NCBI GenBank assembly: GCA_903910495.1
Contig: CAIVZW010000757.1
Span: 1 to 16,916, forward strand
DNA length: 16,916 nt
Direction of reading: 5' to 3'
Source of the DNA: an uncultured beta proteobacterium
Lineage (GTDB): Bacteria > Pseudomonadota > Gammaproteobacteria > Burkholderiales > Rhodocyclaceae
Under the pieces are notes generated by a model that did not search any database, had not been told where the DNA came from, and saw only the letters and a program-made list of their open reading frames with translations. This document shows positions 7,132 through 13,106 of this stretch, in pieces; the stretch's first letter is position 1, and every line of letters begins with the position of its first letter. The translations under genes and the position numbers were made by a program.

Positions 7132-7334
7132 GTATTTTTTTATTGATCCTCAATAGTTGTGAACTGATTTTGTCACACATCAAGTGCCAGAATAATAATC
7201 TGATCGGAGAGACGAGAGATAGCGGCAAGTCTCAAGAAACGCGGGCTTCCTGACTTGCTTCAGTTCTCAGAACCTGCAGAAGGCAGTTCAACCGAATGAT
7301 GATATTTAACTGCATTCGCAATTGAGAGGTGGAC
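7132..7334 (+). promoter_or_regulatory. Structured 5' leader of the secretion operon
   Basis: About 200 nt separate the predicted transcription start from the GTG start codon. The leader holds a series of inverted repeats: TATTGA/TCAATA (7141-7146 and 7150-7155); TGTGA/TCACA (7158-7162 and 7173-7177, 10-nt gap); GCAAGTC/GACTTGC (7225-7231 and 7252-7258, with an inner AAG/CTT); GTTCT/AGAAC (7263-7267 and 7269-7273); and CGAATG/CATTCG (7293-7298 and 7313-7318). The last ends 5 nt before the ribosome-binding site GAGAGG (7324-7329). TGTGA/TCACA resembles a CRP half-site pair, but its gap is 10 rather than 6. No known riboswitch was recognised and no small ORF is supported here. Confidence 0.45.
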
Positions 7335-9374
7335 GTGGTTTCCAGCATTTGGGATTATAAACGCGCCGGGGTTGTCCTTATTGCCGGGCTCTGTGCATGG
7401 GTTCCGATTGTTCATGGAGCCGAACCTCGTACCAATGACGCTCAGGAACTAAGGCTCAAACCGTCTGGTGTCCTGTCAAATGCGGCCTCGGCGGCTGCCG
7501 CTGCCGCCAATGCCGCCAACGCTGCGGCCACTGCGGCCACTGCGGCGGCTGGCGCGGCTTCGGCCGCTCTCGAGGCGATCAACGCCATCCTGCCGGCATC
7601 GCAACGGGTGAGCGCGCCCAACAAACCGGCTGTCGCGCTGGCTCCAAAATCAAGCGAAGAGTCCGTAAAACCCCAGCCTGCGCCAGCAGAAAGCGTTCAG
7701 ACGGTCGAAAGCGAACCCTCTTCCGAGAGAATCATAAACGCGGAAACCCGTTTTCTCGTTCCCGAAGAGCACAGCCTGATTGCTCTGGTCGGGACTTTCG
7801 AAATTCCGGTTGCGGTCGATATGCGCGGTGACTTCAGCAAGCTGACTCCCGGCTTGCAACCCCTCGACAGCGAGCCGGTGAACAAGGCTGCGGAAACAAA
7901 TCTTGGCGAATCGATCAGCGCGGGGCGCGGCTTCAGCCGCGATTCTCTGGTTGCCGGAGCGCGTGCGGAGCAGGCCAGGGCGCAGTCGGGACAGGCGCGG
8001 GCCCTGTTGCTGCCGTCGCTATTCCTGCGCCGAAGCAGCGGCAAGGAAACCTCATCGCCTTCAGTGGCGCTGGATGCCGCCGGAAGAGCGATAGCCACCG
8101 ACACACACCAACGTACGGACACCGCCTTGACCTTGAGGCAGCCGCTGGTGGATCTGCCGAGCTTTTTTGACTACGGGCGGCGCGGTGTGATCGAACAGTC
8201 TCGTGAGGAGAGCCGGCGAGCTGCCGACGGAGATGCTTATCTGGCGTCGGTCAATGCCTATCTCGCGCTGATTTCGACTCGCCTGCAGGCGGATATGGCG
8301 CGCGATTTCGAAGGGCAATTAAAAGAGCTGCTCACCTACATCGAAAAGCGCGCCAGTGCCGGGGCTTCAAGCGCCTCCGACATGGCGCGCGTGCGTGCGC
8401 GCAGTCAGGCCGCTATTTCCTCGCGCCTTGAGCAGGATGCGGCACACGCGGCCGCCGGCGTGGAGTATGTGCGCCTGACCAATCTCGCTCCACGCATGGC
8501 GCGTCTTCCGGAACTTGAAGACCTCGGTGCCAGAGCGATGCCGGATTCGCTGAATCGTGCGGTGGAACTGGCCATGGATTCCAACCCGGACATTGCCGCG
8601 CTGATCTTTGAATCGCGTGCGGCCGAGATCGACAAGTCGGCCGCCAAGAGTCGCTTTCTGCCTCGCCTTGATCTGGAATTGACCGATAACAAATCGATAC
8701 ATGCCGGGGGCGACCCCAGTGATAGTGGCCAGCGCGACAAGCGTGCGATGCTGGTCCTGAACTGGAGCATCTTCAGTGGTGGTGGTGATCTCCAGTACAG
8801 CAATGAACGCTCTTCGCGGCACATGGAATTGAAATATAGCCTGGATGACCAGCGCCGACGCGTGGTTCAGACCCTCTCTGCGCAGTACGCCACGCTCACC
8901 TCAACGCGTGAGCGTCTGGGCGCCGGTTACCGGGAGCTCAAATCAATGGCTGTGGCCGCCGAGGCGATGTCCAAGCGCATGCTCTCGGGCAACCAGTCGC
9001 TGCTTGATCTGCTCGACGTCTATGATCGTCACTATCAGGCCAAGGTGCGACTGGTTAACCTGCACATCCAGGAAATGGGTTCGGTGGCCCAGATCGTCCG
9101 CCTGGTGCAAGGGGTGCCGCTATCAGCGGTTGCGGCACAGACCGGCAGTGTCCCGTCATCCACGAGTCTGGCCACAACCGATTCGGGCGTATCCCCGGCT
9201 TCCGCCAGAACCCTGCCGGTGGCTCCGGTCCAGATCAGCGAACGACCCCTCGCAGTCAATGCCGCGTTGATCAAAGCTGTTCAGCCGAGCACAAAGGAAG
9301 CTGCCGTCGTCGGAGCGGCAAGTCCAGGTCCTGCGCCGGATGCCGGACCGACAGCGGATAAGCGGGAGAACTAG
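7335..9374 (+). CDS. TolC-family outer-membrane component of a type I secretion system (SiiC-like role), extended
   Basis: The outer-membrane channel of the export conduit. It is 679 aa, whereas TolC-type proteins are usually 420-490 aa. The signal peptide is IWDYKRAGVVLIAGLCAWVP...HGA with cleavage before EP. An Ala-rich segment follows at about residues 50-90, then a linker and a short unassigned region (HSLIALVGTFEIPVAVDMRG). Two OEP-like halves follow: SLVAGARAEQARAQSGQARA near 205 with TALTLRQPLVD, and NPDIAALIFESRAAEIDKSA near 420 with LNWSIFSGGGDLQYSNE and QSLLDLLDVYDRHYQAKVRL near 555. The last 80 residues are Pro/Ala/Ser-rich. GTG 7335 is preferred because GAGAGG lies 5 bp upstream; GTG 7329 would overlap that site. 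The stop lies 2 bp before the next gene. Family is firm; the Sii comparison rests on context. Confidence 0.88.
   Translation: MVSSIWDYKRAGVVLIAGLCAWVPIVHGAEPRTNDAQELRLKPSGVLSNAASAAAAAANAANAAATAATAAAGAASAALEAINAILPASQRVSAPNKPAVALAPKSSEESVKPQPAPAESVQTVESEPSSERIINAETRFLVPEEHSLIALVGTFEIPVAVDMRGDFSKLTPGLQPLDSEPVNKAAETNLGESISAGRGFSRDSLVAGARAEQARAQSGQARALLLPSLFLRRSSGKETSSPSVALDAAGRAIATDTHQRTDTALTLRQPLVDLPSFFDYGRRGVIEQSREESRRAADGDAYLASVNAYLALISTRLQADMARDFEGQLKELLTYIEKRASAGASSASDMARVRARSQAAISSRLEQDAAHAAAGVEYVRLTNLAPRMARLPELEDLGARAMPDSLNRAVELAMDSNPDIAALIFESRAAEIDKSAAKSRFLPRLDLELTDNKSIHAGGDPSDSGQRDKRAMLVLNWSIFSGGGDLQYSNERSSRHMELKYSLDDQRRRVVQTLSAQYATLTSTRERLGAGYRELKSMAVAAEAMSKRMLSGNQSLLDLLDVYDRHYQAKVRLVNLHIQEMGSVAQIVRLVQGVPLSAVAAQTGSVPSSTSLATTDSGVSPASARTLPVAPVQISERPLAVNAALIKAVQPSTKEAAVVGAASPGPAPDAGPTADKREN
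7481..7575 (+). repeat. Low-complexity alanine-coding stretch
   Basis: A run of GCx codons interrupted every few residues by Asn, Thr, Ser or Gly codons encodes AAxAAxAAA-type sequence directly behind the signal peptide of the TolC-like protein. The spacing suggests one long alanine helix. Repeated GCGGCC/GCCACTGCG units make it a likely site of replication slippage. Other OEP proteins known to me lack this insert. Confidence 0.7.
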
Positions 9375-9376
9375 GC

Positions 9377-10024
9377 ATGGCGATCGAGAGCAATAGCGAC
9401 GGTTCGGATATTTTCTGGCCAGGTTATGTCGATGCCGTCACCAATCTGGTGCTCAACCTGTTATTCCTGCTGACCATCATGACCGTTGCCGTATTCATGT
9501 TCGCCATGGAACTGGGCAAGGATACGCATGCGACAAGCGACATGACGAACGAAGCGCCAGCCGCGCCAGGCCCGCTCAAGCCTTCGGAAACCGAGGTAGA
9601 AAAGTTGCGCAAGCAGGTGGAGGCACTCAAGCAGGAGGTGCGCGTGGCGAACGAATTACTCACGCCGCAAAAGGTCTTGCCCGCTTCGTCCGCGGTAGCC
9701 AAGCCGCTGAAGAGCGTTGATCAGGCCAACGCCATCGGTGGCGGCCTGGTGGTTCGATTTACGGATGAGGCCGTTGCCCTGACGCCTGCCGAAGCCGACA
9801 AGCTGCGTAGCAGCCTCGGTCCTATCGTGGCCGGCGGCGGGGCGCGGGTCGATGTGGTCGTTCCTGCCGGGTTTTCCGAGGCCAAGCGTCTGGGCTTTTA
9901 TCGCGCCATGGCGGTGCGCAATCTGCTGATTGAAATGAAAATGCCGCCCGCGCGTATTGACGTCACTGTGCGCGAGGGCAGGGCGGGTGCCGATGCTTCG
10001 CAGGTCAGGGTGATAGCGCGCTGA
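9377..10024 (+). CDS. MotB/SiiA-like inner-membrane protein with periplasmic OmpA-like C-terminal region
   Basis: A 215-aa protein with one N-terminal membrane helix (about residues 20-44, VTNLVLNLLFLLTIMTVAVFMF). Asp19 sits at its start in GYVDAVTN, the position of the proton-carrying aspartate of MotB (YAD motif, Asp32) and of SiiA (Asp13). A Pro/Ala linker and a short coiled coil (VEKLRKQVEALKQEVRVANELL, about 73-94) follow. The C-terminal domain (about 120-213; IGGGLVVRFTDEAVALTPAEADKL ... RIDVTVREG) looks like a degenerate OmpA/peptidoglycan-binding fold. Length and layout match SiiA (about 210 aa) of Salmonella SPI-4. The ATG is 2 bp after the TolC-like stop, and its TGA overlaps the next ATG (TGATG). 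I infer that it pairs with the MotA-like protein encoded at 11626 as a proton channel. A MotB or ExbD relative is the alternative, but no flagellar or Tol genes are nearby. Confidence 0.78.
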   Translation: MAIESNSDGSDIFWPGYVDAVTNLVLNLLFLLTIMTVAVFMFAMELGKDTHATSDMTNEAPAAPGPLKPSETEVEKLRKQVEALKQEVRVANELLTPQKVLPASSAVAKPLKSVDQANAIGGGLVVRFTDEAVALTPAEADKLRSSLGPIVAGGGARVDVVVPAGFSEAKRLGFYRAMAVRNLLIEMKMPPARIDVTVREGRAGADASQVRVIAR

Positions 10025-11325
10025 TGAACGAACGATTCAAATCGATGAGCAACAGGCTGCAGGCATTTTTTGCCGGGCTATCGCCGCAGCGCGCCTTTGT
10101 TCTGCTCACCCTGGTCAGCGCAACAGGTTTGCTGCTCTGGGCCGGCCTGGCCAATCTGGATGTCATCGTGCGCACCGAAGGCAGGATTATTCCGGCAGGC
10201 AAGTCGCAGATCATCCAGCATCTGGAAGGCGGCATCGTGCGCCAACTGCTTGTGCAGGAGGGCGAGATTGTCCGCGCCGGACAAACGCTGATGGAGCTGT
10301 CCGACATCCAGGCGCGGTCGACGCTGGGGCAGGAGCAAAGCAAGCGGGCGGCACTGCGTGGCCGGGAAGCGCGTCTGCTGGCGGAACTGAATGGCTTGGA
10401 CAGTATCCCGTTCCCGGATGATCTGAAGGACCCTGATGTGCGCCGCGCGGAATCCGATGCGTGGAGAGCGCGGCGTGCGCGTCTGGTTGAAGAGATCCGC
10501 GTCTTGCACGACCAGGGCGCACAGAAGCGGGGAGAAATTGCCGAAAGCGGTTCGCGCCGGCAAAATCTGATCGGGGAGCTGGAGGTCGCGCAAAAGCAAT
10601 TCAAGGTGATTGACAGCCTGAGAAAGAGCGGTGCCGCCTCCGAACTTGAAGTCCTTGAAAGTCAGTCGCGCATCCAGCGTCTCAACTCGCAGATTGCTGA
10701 AGCAGGAGCCTCCGTGCCGCGCCTGAGGGCGGGCGAGGCGGAGACCGAATCGCGGGTGTCCGAGGTCAGAGCGCGCTTTCGCTCGGAGGCGTCCTCGGAG
10801 CTGACCCAGGTCCGTGCCGATCTTGAAAAATCCAATCTCGAAGTCGGCACCAACACCGACCGTCTGAATCGAAATAGCGTGCGTGCCCCGGTTTCCGGTT
10901 TCATCAACCGCCTGGCCGTGACCACTGTCGGTGGAGTTGTTCGCCCCGGTGAAGTATTGATGGAAATTACTCCGGATGATCAGCGTGTCGTTATCGAGGC
11001 GCGTGCCCGTCCGAATGACCGGGCCAATCTGCGCCGCGGATTGCCGGCGCGAGTCCGCCTCGGGGCGTACGACTACGCGACCTTCGGGGCGATGGACGGC
11101 GAAGTGGCCGAAGTCAGCGCCGATACGCTGATCGATGACAAGGAAGGGCGTTACTACCGTGTGCGCATCGAGGCTGCCCCCGTGCCGGGTATGCGGCAAC
11201 CGATGGCGATTGTTCCGGGCATGACCGCCAGTGCCGACATCGTGGTCGGAAAGCGTACCGTTCTATCCTACGTCTTGTCGCCGCTGCTCAAGTTTCGCGA
11301 CGGGGCGTTCCGGGATCCGCGATGA
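10024..11325 (+). CDS. HlyD-family periplasmic adaptor of type I secretion (SiiD-like role)
   Basis: The 433-aa membrane-fusion protein links the inner-membrane ABC transporter to TolC. It has a short cytoplasmic N-terminus, one membrane helix (AFVLLTLVSATGLLLWAGLA, about 24-43), and a first lipoyl half (EGRIIPAGKSQIIQHLEGGI, about 56-75, then VQEGEIVRAGQTLMEL). A long alpha hairpin with coiled-coil character covers about 100-270. The second lipoyl half is RNSVRAPVSGFINRL near 282 with GGVVRPGEVLMEITP, and a beta-barrel region ends in ...VPGMTASADIVVGKRTVLSY. The RAPVSG and PGM(T/x)A signatures are diagnostic. Its start overlaps the previous stop by one base. In other type I operons it stands next to the ABC transporter gene; here none follows. 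Confidence 0.95.
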   Translation: MNERFKSMSNRLQAFFAGLSPQRAFVLLTLVSATGLLLWAGLANLDVIVRTEGRIIPAGKSQIIQHLEGGIVRQLLVQEGEIVRAGQTLMELSDIQARSTLGQEQSKRAALRGREARLLAELNGLDSIPFPDDLKDPDVRRAESDAWRARRARLVEEIRVLHDQGAQKRGEIAESGSRRQNLIGELEVAQKQFKVIDSLRKSGAASELEVLESQSRIQRLNSQIAEAGASVPRLRAGEAETESRVSEVRARFRSEASSELTQVRADLEKSNLEVGTNTDRLNRNSVRAPVSGFINRLAVTTVGGVVRPGEVLMEITPDDQRVVIEARARPNDRANLRRGLPARVRLGAYDYATFGAMDGEVAEVSADTLIDDKEGRYYRVRIEAAPVPGMRQPMAIVPGMTASADIVVGKRTVLSYVLSPLLKFRDGAFRDPR

Positions 11326-11591
11326 TGATCGTTTCTGCGCACCCGAAGATCAGTCCATCGCTCGTGGCGTTATGGGACCGCTGCCGGATTCCGGCGTGGG
11401 TGGTGGTTTTGCAGTATCGTAATCAATCTAAAAACCGCAGTTGCAAGATTACGAACCCTTCGACACGCCCGCTGTGCGGGCTGCTCAGGGCGAACGGGCG
11501 TTCCACCCTCCGGGCGATACTCAAAAACCCGTTCGTGGTGAGCTTGTCGAACCATGGTCGGGTTTTTACCAGACCAACTGAGTTTTTTTAG
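11322..11591 (+). CDS. Small ORF coupled to the HlyD gene, possibly a gene remnant (doubtful)
   Basis: An 89-codon frame begins with ATG overlapping the HlyD stop (ATGA), the spacing of a coupled operon gene. Residues 1-35 (MMIVSAHPKISPSLVALWDR...) have no recognisable family. From about residue 46 onward the frame only translates the repeat element (RPLCGLLRANGR ... PFVVSLSNHGRV), so the C-terminal half is certainly not a normal protein. It may be chance, or the broken start of a gene interrupted by the repeat. Included because it is the only coding potential in the gap. Confidence 0.15.
   Translation: MMIVSAHPKISPSLVALWDRCRIPAWVVVLQYRNQSKNRSCKITNPSTRPLCGLLRANGRSTLRAILKNPFVVSLSNHGRVFTRPTEFF
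11417..11454. repeat. Inverted repeat downstream of the HlyD gene
   Basis: TCGTAATC (11417-11424) and GATTACGA (11447-11454) are perfect 8-bp inverted repeats around 22 nt. It lies 92 bp after the HlyD stop and directly borders the REP-like element. It could be an RNA-processing or stabilising hairpin, or the boundary of an inserted element. Confidence 0.45.
11459..11551. repeat. REP-like inverted repeat pair (intergenic palindromic element)
   Basis: Two related sequences face each other. The left unit (11459-11498) starts TTCGACA and ends GCTCAGGGCGAACGGG. The right unit (11528-11551) starts CCCGTTCGTGGTGAGC and ends TTGTCGAA. The left unit has 17 extra bases containing a GCCCGC/GCGGGC hairpin with a 3-nt TGT loop (11467-11481), where the right unit has a single base. 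From memory, this family (CCGTTCGTGGTGAGC...TCGAA, translating to MVRQAHHERV) is dispersed in many copies in beta- and gammaproteobacterial genomes and is always intergenic. It separates the HlyD and MotA-like genes of this operon. Confidence 0.8.
11523..11567 (+). terminator. Terminator-like stem with T-tract after the HlyD gene
   Basis: AAAAACCCG (11523-11531) is complementary to CGGGTTTTT (11559-11567), nine base pairs closing a 27-nt loop that contains the right repeat unit and its own GTTCG/CGAAC pairing. The 3' arm ends in five T, and a second T7 tract follows at 11583-11589. The symmetric A5/T5 ends would allow termination in both directions. It may split the operon, leaving the MotA-like gene and the RTX gene needing readthrough or a separate promoter. 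Confidence 0.5.
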
Positions 11592-11625
11592 GATCAATTG
11601 TTAAGCCCAATTACCGAGAGTGATC

Positions 11626-13017
11626 ATGCTTAAACGGCTAAGAATTTACTACTTTTACGTGGCGTTACCTTTTGTGGCGCTCCTGGTTGGTGCGGCGTTC
11701 TACTACGACATGATCGCGCGGACGATCACCTCCAATCCGCACCCGCAGATCAACTACGCCATTTTCGTCATCATTCTGCTCGGCGGCTTTCTCATCCTGC
11801 AGAGTATCCACCGCTTGATGCAGGAGGCCAAGGCGCTGGCCCGGTTTTCCGAGGCGGTACGTGCCGGGGCGGATTTGCCCACCCTGCAGGAAATGGCGAT
11901 CAATCTGGATGTCGATATTGCCTATGTACTGCGCATGATGGCGGCGTCAAGCGGGAGGTCGATCACCTCTCAGGAACAGTTCGCCATCGAACACGAACTG
12001 GAAAAAGTGGCGTCGCGATTGAATTCGCGCATAGCACTGCCCCAGTTCATGACGGGTCTGCTGGTCGGCATGGGTTTGCTCGGTACCTTTATCGGGCTGC
12101 TCGCCACCCTGAACGACATCGCCGCGCTGATTTCCAGCTTTGCCGATATCGATATGGGAAAAGCCAATCCGATCGACGTATTCCGCAACATGATTACGCG
12201 CATGAAGGCACCGATGCAGTCGATGGGGATTGCCTTCTCGGCTTCGCTGTTCGGTTTGCTCGGTTCCATCATCCTCGGTCTGATGATGGTCGGCATCCGC
12301 CGCTGCATGGGCGACATCATCTCGCTGCTTGGCTCCGAAGTCGCGCAACACATCGAGTTCGCCCTGGCGAACGAGGGCTTCGCCTACAGCAAGGGCGCAT
12401 TGAAGCAGGGTTTGGGACGTCGCGACGGAGCCGCTACCGCCATCGATGTCCTGGCCCGGGCAGCGTTGCCGATCGTCGGCAGGCAAGCGGCTTCAGCAGC
12501 CTCGGCAACAGCAGGCGCAACGGGCGGGGAAATTGAAAAGTCAGCGCAGGCCGCTTCGCCCGGCGGGCAAGCCGGTGATGCAGCAGGCAGCCGCCTGCAG
12601 GAAGCGCCGAAGCGCGAGCGTGGGCAGACGCTGGGCGAGTCCGAAGGCGAGGGGGTGCGCGTCCTGTTGCGCATTGAGGACCGGCTGGCCGAGACCTCGC
12701 GCTTGCAGGTGCGTGCGCTCAATGCCGAGATGGACGACTTTCAAAAGCAGCGGGGCGACATGCTGCGCTCGCTCAACGAGCACACCGAGGCGGTGGGGAA
12801 TTTCCGTGGTGAGTTGCAGCGCGTTGGCCGACAGTTGGGGACCATTCTTGGTGTTATGGAAAAGGGCAATGGTGAAGTACTGACGCAACTGACCGAGTTG
12901 ATGGTGCGCATTGCCGACGATTCGGCAGAGGCACGCAAACTCATGGTCGTCCAGATCGAAGAGCAGCGTCGCGCCAGTGAAGCCCTGATTAACCTTGGCG
13001 AAACGACAAGCGGTTGA
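11626..13017 (+). CDS. MotA/TolQ/ExbB-like proton channel protein with long cytoplasmic tail (SiiB-like)
   Basis: A 463-aa inner-membrane protein. Two helices near the N-terminus (YYFYVALPFVALLVGAAFYY, about 7-26; YAIFVIILLGGFLILQSIHR, about 44-63) precede a cytoplasmic region. A second pair (FMTGLLVGMGLLGTFIGLLA, about 142-161; MGIAFSASLFGLLGSIILGL, about 203-222) carries the GxxGTFxGL and small-residue patterns of MotA/ExbB/TolQ channels. The tail (about 240-463) is Ala/Gly-rich, then strongly coiled coil (LNAEMDDFQKQRGDMLRSLN...). SiiB of Salmonella SPI-4 has nearly the same length and two-pair arrangement. ATG 11626 with GAGAG a few bases upstream is preferred over GTG 11620. The presumed MotB/SiiA partner is encoded two genes upstream, on the other side of the HlyD gene, and the RTX cargo follows 89 bp later. 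Confidence 0.82.
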   Translation: MLKRLRIYYFYVALPFVALLVGAAFYYDMIARTITSNPHPQINYAIFVIILLGGFLILQSIHRLMQEAKALARFSEAVRAGADLPTLQEMAINLDVDIAYVLRMMAASSGRSITSQEQFAIEHELEKVASRLNSRIALPQFMTGLLVGMGLLGTFIGLLATLNDIAALISSFADIDMGKANPIDVFRNMITRMKAPMQSMGIAFSASLFGLLGSIILGLMMVGIRRCMGDIISLLGSEVAQHIEFALANEGFAYSKGALKQGLGRRDGAATAIDVLARAALPIVGRQAASAASATAGATGGEIEKSAQAASPGGQAGDAAGSRLQEAPKRERGQTLGESEGEGVRVLLRIEDRLAETSRLQVRALNAEMDDFQKQRGDMLRSLNEHTEAVGNFRGELQRVGRQLGTILGVMEKGNGEVLTQLTELMVRIADDSAEARKLMVVQIEEQRRASEALINLGETTSG

Positions 13018-13106
13018 TTTAATGCGACGAGTTGTTTGTTCTTCCCGAGCGGAAGGTGTAATTTTATAGTCTGATGCAGGCAGCGCTAGGGTGAAAGAGG
13101 ACAATC
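13018..13106 (+). promoter_or_regulatory. Gap before the RTX gene with ribosome-binding site and weak -10-like box
   Basis: AGAGGA at 13095-13100 stands 6 bp before the ATG and fixes the RTX gene start. TATAGT at 13065-13070 resembles a -10 box in the only AT-rich patch here (GTAATTTTATAGT), but there is no -35 at normal spacing, so a separate promoter is uncertain. I see no terminator hairpin, which allows readthrough from the MotA-like gene. Confidence 0.35.

Noticed and set aside
7158..7177. CRP-binding site (TGTGA...TCACA) in the secretion-operon leader
   Set aside because: The gap between half-sites is 10 nt instead of 6 and the site lies downstream of the predicted transcription start, so it is listed only as an inverted repeat.
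10078..11199. A 373-codon minus-strand frame opposite the HlyD gene
   Set aside because: The plus strand encodes a complete, motif-rich HlyD protein. The antisense product shows no recognisable domain and is a GC-codon-bias shadow.
9377..13017. Zorya-type phage defence (ZorA/ZorB are also MotA/MotB-like, ZorA with a long tail)
   Set aside because: No ZorC, ZorD or ZorE-like helicase or nuclease is present, the pair is split by an HlyD gene, and the neighbours are secretion components.
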